Source of the DNA: Candidatus Ruthia sp. Cpac_8_S14 | Lineage (GTDB): Bacteria; Pseudomonadota; Gammaproteobacteria; PS1; Pseudothioglobaceae | Reading direction: 5' to 3' | DNA: 64,000 nt | NCBI GenBank assembly: GCA_021730205.1 | Contig: CP072533.1 | Span: 897,380 to 961,379, forward strand | Part shown: in pieces, positions 58,669 to 64,000 of the stretch | How positions within the stretch are numbered: the first letter of the stretch is position 1 | Layout: each line of letters starts with the position of its first letter | Program-made: the position numbers and the translations under genes | The notes under the pieces: generated by a model | What the model was told of the DNA's origin: nothing | Database searches by the model: none | Seen by the model: the letters and a program-made list of their open reading frames with translations, nothing else

Positions 58669-60633
58669 CTACTCACCAAGACCCATTTGAATATAACCAG
58701 TCGGGCAAACATCAGCACAAATATGACAACCAATACACTTATTGTAATCAGTATCAACATATCTGCCTAATGTTGCCTTATCTTTCTTAACTTTAAAGAC
58801 TGCGTCTTGAGGGCAATACATTACACAGTTATCACACTCAAAACACAAGCCACAAGACATACAACGGGCTGCTTCTTTTTGCACTTCCTCTTCAGTATAG
58901 CCAATTAAACGCTCATCAAAGTTACCCAATACGTTGTCAACATCTACCAATTTGTGATTGCGTTGATTTCGTTGTTCATAATCAAAATGACCTAAGAACA
59001 ATTCCGTATGTGGAATGATGGAAGCAAAGGCGCGATCTTCATAATTATGCACCGCAAAATCGGCAATATCTGTTGAGGCTGCAACATCAGAACCTTGCTC
59101 ATAAGATTCAGGAGAAAGATCCCACTCTTTCAACTTATCCATTAAATCAAAGTAACTAACATCAACCTTAGGACGAATATATTGATCAGAACCTGCAAGA
59201 TAATCACCAATACTTTCAGCAACAATTGACGCTTGACCAATGGCGGTCGTTAATAAGTGTGGACGAACCACATCACCACAAACAAAAAAACCTGGCTTAT
59301 TAGGCACTTGATAGTTCTTATCTGCGTCAATAAATCCATGTTCATTAAAGAAGGAAGTGTCCATGCCTTCAGAATCAACACCTTGACCAATGGCAGAAAC
59401 AATCAACTCACATTCAATATCAAACTCAGAGCCTTCAATTGGTGTGTTTCCATCTTCTTCTAAATGAATCATACGCAGTGCAATTGCACGACCATCTTTT
59501 CCTATAATTACTTCAACAGGTTGTAATTGACCTTGAATTTCAACACCTTCACGAGTTGCATCATCAATTTCTTCTTGCGCTGCTGGCATGTTTTCAACAG
59601 TAGAGCGTGTTGTCAATAATACATCTGCACCTAGACGCTTAGAAGTATCAACCACATCATGCGCTGTATCACTAAAAATAACACGTTCAGGACGATCTTT
59701 TTCAGCGACATTAGTAATGTCGCCCAAACGGCGTGCAACTGATACAACATCAATTGAAGTATCGCCACCACCAATACAAATCACCTTGCCTGTAATGTGC
59801 TTTAAACGGCCTTGGTTGTACGCCTCAAGAAAAGCAACACCAGAGACGCAATTTGTTGCTTCACCGCCTGGGACAGGCAACGTACGACCACTCATAGCGC
59901 CCATTGCAAATAAAACCGCATTAAATTCTTTTTCTAATTCATCAATAGTAACACCAACACCAACCTTAGTGTTCATTCTAGTTTCAACGCCTGTATTGAT
60001 AATACGATTAATCTCACAAGACAATACATCGCGTGGCACACGATAATCAGGAATACCGTACATCATCATGCCACCTAATTGATCATATTTTTCAAATACA
60101 GTAACGCTGTGACCCTGACGACGTAATTTAAGTGCTGCTGTCAAACCACCACAACCACCACCAATAATGGCAACTTTTTTGCCTGTATCTTTAGCATCAA
60201 CTTTAAATGTGTAACCTTCAACTTTTGCATTGTCACCAATAAATTGCTCAACCGCACTAATACTAACTGTGTCTTCAACTTCATTACGATTACAACCATC
60301 TTCACAAGGTGCTGGACAAACACGACCCATTACCGATGGAAATGGATTTGAATCTGTAGAACGTTGAAATGCATACTCTTGCCAAGATAGCTCACCAGAA
60401 GGCTTCTCCATACCGCGAACAATGTCTAACCAGCCACGAATATTATGCCCTGAAGGGCACGAGCCTTGACAAGGTGGCGTTTGGGTGACATAAGTAGGAC
60501 ACTTATGAGAGGTGTCTTCTTTAAAAATCTTTTGGCTCCATGGCACTGTTTTTAGTTCATCACCATCATCGGTATATAATCTGAATGTGTGATTATCGCC
60601 CTTAGTTGGTACGCCATATGAGTTCTTTTGCAT
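58669..60633 (-). CDS. dsrL: DsrL, iron-sulfur flavoprotein (NAD(P)H:acceptor oxidoreductase)
   Basis: DsrL is a cytoplasmic GltD-like flavoprotein that takes electrons from DsrAB to NAD(P). The 654-residue protein has N-terminal cysteine clusters (CPAPCEDGCNRNEV, about residues 106-119), an FAD site GGGCGGLTAALKLRRQGHSV, a NAD(P) site GGGDTSIDVVSVARRLGD, and a C-terminal double ferredoxin (CMSCGLCFECDNCVMYCP; CIGCHICADVCPTG). This layout is diagnostic. It is 21 bases after dsrK. Confidence 0.96.
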   Translation of the reverse strand: MQKNSYGVPTKGDNHTFRLYTDDGDELKTVPWSQKIFKEDTSHKCPTYVTQTPPCQGSCPSGHNIRGWLDIVRGMEKPSGELSWQEYAFQRSTDSNPFPSVMGRVCPAPCEDGCNRNEVEDTVSISAVEQFIGDNAKVEGYTFKVDAKDTGKKVAIIGGGCGGLTAALKLRRQGHSVTVFEKYDQLGGMMMYGIPDYRVPRDVLSCEINRIINTGVETRMNTKVGVGVTIDELEKEFNAVLFAMGAMSGRTLPVPGGEATNCVSGVAFLEAYNQGRLKHITGKVICIGGGDTSIDVVSVARRLGDITNVAEKDRPERVIFSDTAHDVVDTSKRLGADVLLTTRSTVENMPAAQEEIDDATREGVEIQGQLQPVEVIIGKDGRAIALRMIHLEEDGNTPIEGSEFDIECELIVSAIGQGVDSEGMDTSFFNEHGFIDADKNYQVPNKPGFFVCGDVVRPHLLTTAIGQASIVAESIGDYLAGSDQYIRPKVDVSYFDLMDKLKEWDLSPESYEQGSDVAASTDIADFAVHNYEDRAFASIIPHTELFLGHFDYEQRNQRNHKLVDVDNVLGNFDERLIGYTEEEVQKEAARCMSCGLCFECDNCVMYCPQDAVFKVKKDKATLGRYVDTDYNKCIGCHICADVCPTGYIQMGLGE

Positions 60634-60654
60634 ATCAAATCTCCTTATATTCGT

Positions 60655-62256
60655 TTAAGTTTCTGCTGTTTCTGCCAACATGGCATCATCAGTATCAGTT
60701 TGTGGTTGAGCCTTTTGAACTGCTATTTGTGGCTTATCCATAATAATTGCTTCGCTCACTAATTGGTGAACACTCACAATCATGTACGGATCAAAATCAA
60801 ATTTAGGTAGTACTTTAGAAAACTGCGACTTGCAAATGGCACAAATAGCAGCCAGTGTATTAACACCATTATCTTCTTCAACTGCTTTCAATGCTTGCAT
60901 TCTTGGCATTGCACCCTTCACACGAATTTCCATTAAATCGTCTGTTAATAAGCCACCGCCGCCGCCGCAACAAAAAGTAACCTCCTTAATTGTACCACGT
61001 TCCATATCAACATAATTATTGCACACAGCTTTAATAACGTCACGTGGCAAAATAAATTGACCGTCTGAAATTCCACCCATATTGGTTGCACGAGCAACAT
61101 TGCATGAATCATGAAAAGTAACCGTGCGATCATCATTAGCAGACTTATCAAAAGCTAGTTTACCTCTTTGAATTAAATCATGGGTGTATTCAATAATATG
61201 TTGTGGTTGCGGATAACGATGATCTAATTGGTCTTGTAATTTCTGACCAAATTCATCGGTAGCACCTGCACCTACACCCGATAAAGTATTCCAAAAACTA
61301 TAGGCAACACGCCAAGCATGTCCACATTCACCTACCATAACCCGTGACACTTCTAAATCAAGTGCTGCTTTACGAATACGCAAAGCAGCTTTACGCATTA
61401 CATCATAAGAGCCAATAAACATGCCAAAGTTTGCACCTTCAGAGGCATATGAGCTTAGCGTCCAACTAACACCATCTTGATGAAACACCTTGCCATAACC
61501 GATTAGACCATCAATATGAGGCTCAGCAAAAAAGTCTGCTGACGGGGTGATTAATAGAATTTCTGCGCCCTTTTGATCTAAGGGGTATTTAACAGCAACC
61601 CCGCCTGTTTCTTCTTCAATTTCTTCTTCAAGGTCAAGCAATGTATCACGCAAAGCTGGTTCAGGTAAACCTAAGTTATTACCAATTGTTAGAGCTTTAC
61701 CTAAAATTTGATTGCAATATTTTTGACCCATGCCAACTACATCTAGCACCTCACGAGCTGCCATTGAAATTTCAGCTGTGTCAATACCGTATGGACAGAA
61801 TACCGAACAGCGACGACATTGTGAACACTGATGAAAATAGTTATACCAATCATCCAGCATATCATCATCTAGCTCTTTAGCACCTACTAATTTAGGGAAG
61901 TATTTACCTGTAAAGGTAAAATGGCGACGATACACACTTCTAAATAAATCTTGGCGTGCAACTGGCATATTTTTCGGGTCTGAAGAACCCAAAAAGTAAT
62001 GACACTTATCAGTACAAGCGCCACATTTAACACACGAATCTAAAAATACTTGTACAGAGCGATATTTAGACTTAAGTTCGCCCATTTTATCAATAGCAAC
62101 TTGCTGCCAATTGTCTACTTTTTCACCAGGAAAGCCTAATGGCTTTTGAAATTCTTGTACGGATTTGAACGGACCCTCGCCATCCATAATACCCTCTTTT
62201 AACTCAGGAATTTCAAGATAAGCGGGTAATACTGGAATGTCAAATTCTTTTGCCAT
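60655..62256 (-). CDS. dsrK: DsrK, HdrD-like iron-sulfur subunit of DsrMKJOP
   Basis: DsrK is the cytoplasmic catalytic-type subunit that interacts with DsrC. The start chosen is ATG at 62256 (MAKEFDIPVLPAYLEIPELK) with AAGGA 8 bases upstream, giving 533 residues; a start 3 codons earlier also exists. Two [4Fe-4S] motifs (CVKCGACTDKCHYF; CSQCRRCSVFCPYG) and CCG-domain cysteines (CCGGGGGLL; CAICKSQF) match HdrD-type proteins that bind a noncubane cluster. It starts 2 bases after the dsrM stop. Confidence 0.96.
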   Translation of the reverse strand: MAKEFDIPVLPAYLEIPELKEGIMDGEGPFKSVQEFQKPLGFPGEKVDNWQQVAIDKMGELKSKYRSVQVFLDSCVKCGACTDKCHYFLGSSDPKNMPVARQDLFRSVYRRHFTFTGKYFPKLVGAKELDDDMLDDWYNYFHQCSQCRRCSVFCPYGIDTAEISMAAREVLDVVGMGQKYCNQILGKALTIGNNLGLPEPALRDTLLDLEEEIEEETGGVAVKYPLDQKGAEILLITPSADFFAEPHIDGLIGYGKVFHQDGVSWTLSSYASEGANFGMFIGSYDVMRKAALRIRKAALDLEVSRVMVGECGHAWRVAYSFWNTLSGVGAGATDEFGQKLQDQLDHRYPQPQHIIEYTHDLIQRGKLAFDKSANDDRTVTFHDSCNVARATNMGGISDGQFILPRDVIKAVCNNYVDMERGTIKEVTFCCGGGGGLLTDDLMEIRVKGAMPRMQALKAVEEDNGVNTLAAICAICKSQFSKVLPKFDFDPYMIVSVHQLVSEAIIMDKPQIAVQKAQPQTDTDDAMLAETAET

Positions 62257-62257
62257 A

Positions 62258-63031
62258 TTATTCATCCTTACCTAAAGTTTGTTCTAGTCGTGTTGCATGT
62301 TCTTGTTCTTGCTTGAGCGCCCAAGATGAAATATGGCGCTTTGAGCGAGCATCATCCATTTGATTTCGTGTTGGACTAAAAAAAATACCTGGCACGTGTA
62401 ATAATTTAGAAATTGGGAAAATTGCCATCAACACAAATACCAAAAAAATGTGTACTAAAAAATGCACTTCTGTTGGTAGGTTTGCCCAATTAAAACTAAT
62501 TAAGCCTGAGGCAAATTCCTTGACCATAATAATATCTGTATGATTGCTGGTAAATGTCATCACAGCGCCACTCACACCAATAATGAGTAACATGATTAAC
62601 ATTAAATAATCACTCGGTGCTGAAATATAACGAATACGCTCAACAAAAACACGACGTAACATAAGCCCAACAAGACCAACCACCATGGCAAAAGCAGCAT
62701 ACTTAAATGGTTGGGTTAATAAAAAAATATCGGGCAAGTCACCTGGCCAAAAATAACGTATATGGCGAATTAAAACCAATAATAGACCGAAATGAAACAA
62801 CCAGCCAAACAACCAAATCCATTTGTTTGATTTGAACAGACTTTCAAATAAAGCTACTTCACGCATCATGCGCATAACCACACCTGTTTGTGTTAATGGG
62901 GTTGGTGCAGTAGGAATTTTAAGGGGAGCTGGCGTCATCCAAAATTGATAAATTTTTCTCGCCATTCCGACAAGGAATACAATTAATGAAATATAAAATA
63001 AAGCGGTAAAAAAAATGCTTATTACAGACAT
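62258..63031 (-). CDS. dsrM: DsrM, cytochrome b (NarI-like) membrane subunit of DsrMKJOP
   Basis: DsrM is the diheme cytochrome b subunit. The 257-residue protein has about five to six spans, starting ISIFFTALFYISLIVFLVGM (about residues 4-23). Histidines in the spans (FHFGLLLVLIRHIRYFWPG; VHFLVHIFLVFVLMAIFP) serve as heme ligands. The soluble C-terminus carries RNQMDDARSKRHISSW. Its start lies 75 bases after dsrC, across a hairpin. Confidence 0.94.
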   Translation of the reverse strand: MSVISIFFTALFYISLIVFLVGMARKIYQFWMTPAPLKIPTAPTPLTQTGVVMRMMREVALFESLFKSNKWIWLFGWLFHFGLLLVLIRHIRYFWPGDLPDIFLLTQPFKYAAFAMVVGLVGLMLRRVFVERIRYISAPSDYLMLIMLLIIGVSGAVMTFTSNHTDIIMVKEFASGLISFNWANLPTEVHFLVHIFLVFVLMAIFPISKLLHVPGIFFSPTRNQMDDARSKRHISSWALKQEQEHATRLEQTLGKDE

Positions 63032-63063
63032 ATTGCTCTCAAATTCAATGGTTAAAGTATTAA

Positions 63064-63091
63064 AAAAACACCCACCGAAGCAGGTGTTTTT
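63064..63091 (-). terminator. terminator-like hairpin between dsrC and dsrM
   Basis: On the minus strand AAAAACACC...GGTGTTTTTTT forms a 9-bp stem with a 10-base loop, and the 3' side continues into T. It lies 15 bases after the dsrC stop. It probably stops part of the transcripts, so that dsrC is made in excess of the membrane complex. Confidence 0.65.
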
Positions 63092-63106
63092 ATTGCTTGT
63101 ATTGAC

Positions 63107-63430
63107 TTAAATACAGCCAGTTGGTTTTGGCAATCCAGCGAAACGACAACCTTGCTTACCAGGACCATACGGAAACAAAGAGTACAAATATTTAGAGTTA
63201 CCTTTGTCTTTACCCATTCTTTTAGCAATTGCTTTGGTTAATACGCGCACTGCAGGTGCAATTTGGTACTCTTCAAAATAATCACGTAAGAAATTAATCA
63301 CATCCCAATGTTCATCACTTAAATCAACATCATCATCTTTTGCCATTTGCTCAGCAATTTCTTTGGTCCAATCGCCCAAATCTACCAAAAAACCTTCTTC
63401 ATCTACTTCCGCGCCTAAAATATCAGCCAT
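63107..63430 (-). CDS. dsrC: DsrC, sulfur-carrier protein
   Basis: DsrC carries persulfide or trisulfide sulfur between DsrEFH, DsrAB and DsrK. The 107-residue protein has DEEGFLVDLGDWTKEIAEQM (about residues 9-28) and the flexible C-terminal arm GCRFAGLPKPTGC-I with the two essential cysteines 10 residues apart, the second next to last. This marks a true DsrC and not a TusE-only form. It follows dsrH by 27 bases. Confidence 0.98.
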   Translation of the reverse strand: MADILGAEVDEEGFLVDLGDWTKEIAEQMAKDDDVDLSDEHWDVINFLRDYFEEYQIAPAVRVLTKAIAKRMGKDKGNSKYLYSLFPYGPGKQGCRFAGLPKPTGCI

Positions 63431-63457
63431 TTTTTTACTCCTATATAAAAATTTAAG

Positions 63458-63754
63458 TTAAACCCAAGAAACCGCGGTTCCATGTTCAACAACCAAATCA
63501 ACAAAACCTGCATAATCAACTAATTTGATATTATCAGCAAGTTTTGAAGAAATTCCTCTTGCTTCAACGTCACCCTGAAGTGCATAAACTCTACCTTGAG
63601 CGGCAAGATCAGCAATCATTGATGCGTTGGTATTTTTCGCAGCAGAAATAACACCGTCTTCAATTAATAAAATAACACTTGTGTCATCAATTGTATTAAG
63701 ACAGGATTTGAGTGAATTTCGCTCGAAAGATGATTTATTAACAGTATGTAACAT
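63458..63754 (-). CDS. dsrH: DsrH, subunit of the DsrEFH sulfur transferase
   Basis: DsrH is the TusB-like subunit of the cytoplasmic DsrE2F2H2 hexamer. The 98-residue protein starts MLHTVNKSSFERNSLKSCLN, with the family cysteine at about residue 18, and shows VILLIEDGVISAA and GRVYALQGDVEARG. It lies 12 bases after dsrF and before dsrC in standard order. Confidence 0.96.
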   Translation of the reverse strand: MLHTVNKSSFERNSLKSCLNTIDDTSVILLIEDGVISAAKNTNASMIADLAAQGRVYALQGDVEARGISSKLADNIKLVDYAGFVDLVVEHGTAVSWV

Positions 63755-63766
63755 ATTTAATCTCCC

Positions 63767-64000
63767 TTAGAAACTTAGACATACATCTTGTTCAGACATA
63801 ATCTTTGAAAGCTTGACATTAGAAACCACTTTAATGCTCGGCTTTTCTACCCAATCATCGTCTTCATCTTCATATACTAAAGGCATTAAATCATCTGCAC
63901 TCAATCCTCTTTCTTCTAAAGACTCTGCTGATACGTAAAGCTTATTAATGTCATAATCACCCAATGCATGGAAGGTTTTAGAAAAATTCTTCATACCAAT
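63767..64000 (-). CDS. dsrF: DsrF, subunit of the DsrEFH sulfur transferase (partial, N-terminus outside window)
   Basis: Only the C-terminal part (about 78 codons) of this TusC-like subunit is visible. The frame stays open to the window edge (IGMKNFSKTFHALGDYDINK), so the internal ATG at 63994 is not the start. The family pattern NFSKTF.ALG.YD...LYV and SLEERGLSADDLM identifies it. DsrE and DsrAB should lie just beyond the right edge. Confidence 0.93.
   Translation of the reverse strand: MGMKNFSKTFHALGDYDINKLYVSAESLEERGLSADDLMPLVYEDEDDDWVEKPSIKVVSNVKLSKIMSEQDVCLSF

Noticed and set aside
59588..60046. 152-codon plus-strand frame opposite dsrL
   Set aside because: It is a shadow of the dsrL reading frame, with no ribosome-binding site or family match.
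63767..63994. Start of dsrF at the ATG at 63994
   Set aside because: The frame is open to the window edge and the visible part matches only the C-terminal half of DsrF/TusC.

Overview
The window is a strongly AT-rich bacterial chromosome segment. By gene content and order it comes from a sulfur-oxidising gammaproteobacterium close to the vesicomyid-clam symbionts (Candidatus Ruthia / Vesicomyosocius) and the SUP05/Thioglobus group. This placement is inference. It rests on a complete-looking reverse-type dsr gene run, an intact housekeeping core, and accessory genes that survive only as frameshifted or internally deleted relics. That mix is typical of a vertically transmitted symbiont whose genome is still shrinking. 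No rRNA, CRISPR array, intact prophage or intact insertion sequence was seen.

Layout. 1-12.6 kb (minus strand) is the classical transcription/translation block: tRNA-Tyr, tRNA-Gly, tRNA-Thr, tuf, tRNA-Trp, secE, nusG, rplK, rplA, rplJ, rplL, rpoB and rpoC (rpoC runs off the left edge). A good sigma-70 promoter lies before tRNA-Tyr, and structured leader or attenuator hairpins lie before rplJ and rpoB. 12.6-29.2 kb alternates intact metabolic genes (malic enzyme, gcvP, hinT, a flavoprotein oxidoreductase, a RutE-like nitroreductase, dapB) with a graveyard. The relics there are succinate dehydrogenase sdhAB, TPR proteins, a restriction-modification pair, a SoeABC-type sulfite dehydrogenase, an ETHE1-type sulfur dioxygenase, a YjdF-like protein, a VapBC-like toxin-antitoxin, a periplasmic DNA ligase, RecQ and an ECF sigma factor operon.

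29.2-43 kb carries biosynthesis and envelope genes: kdsA, trpC, osmC-like, tRNA-Ser, thiG, bioF-bioH, purE-purK, folD, kdsB, a Trm112-like protein, lpxK, lolC/E-lolD. Relics of FRG-domain, DUF6172 and PsiE genes are interspersed. 43-49 kb is the oxaloacetate decarboxylase sodium pump oadGAB with panD, followed by a decayed carrier-protein/adenylation-domain module, then tRNA-Leu and infA. 49-54.5 kb has metF, hemD, a YrbG-like exchanger, tsaE and relics of a YadA-like surface protein and an AmiC-like amidase.

54.5-64 kb (minus strand) is dsrF(partial)-H-C-M-K-L-J-O-P-N-R. These genes encode the sulfur relay (DsrEFH/DsrC), the DsrMKJOP membrane complex, the flavoprotein DsrL and siroheme amidation (DsrN). 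They oxidise stored or transported sulfur to sulfite in the cytoplasm.

Together the intact genes describe a chemoautotroph-like cell. It keeps sulfur oxidation by Dsr, vitamin, purine, lipid A and amino acid synthesis, and a malate/oxaloacetate node run by malic enzyme and OadGAB. It has lost alternative sulfite or persulfide oxidation, parts of the TCA cycle, DNA repair, defence, surface adhesion and stress regulation.
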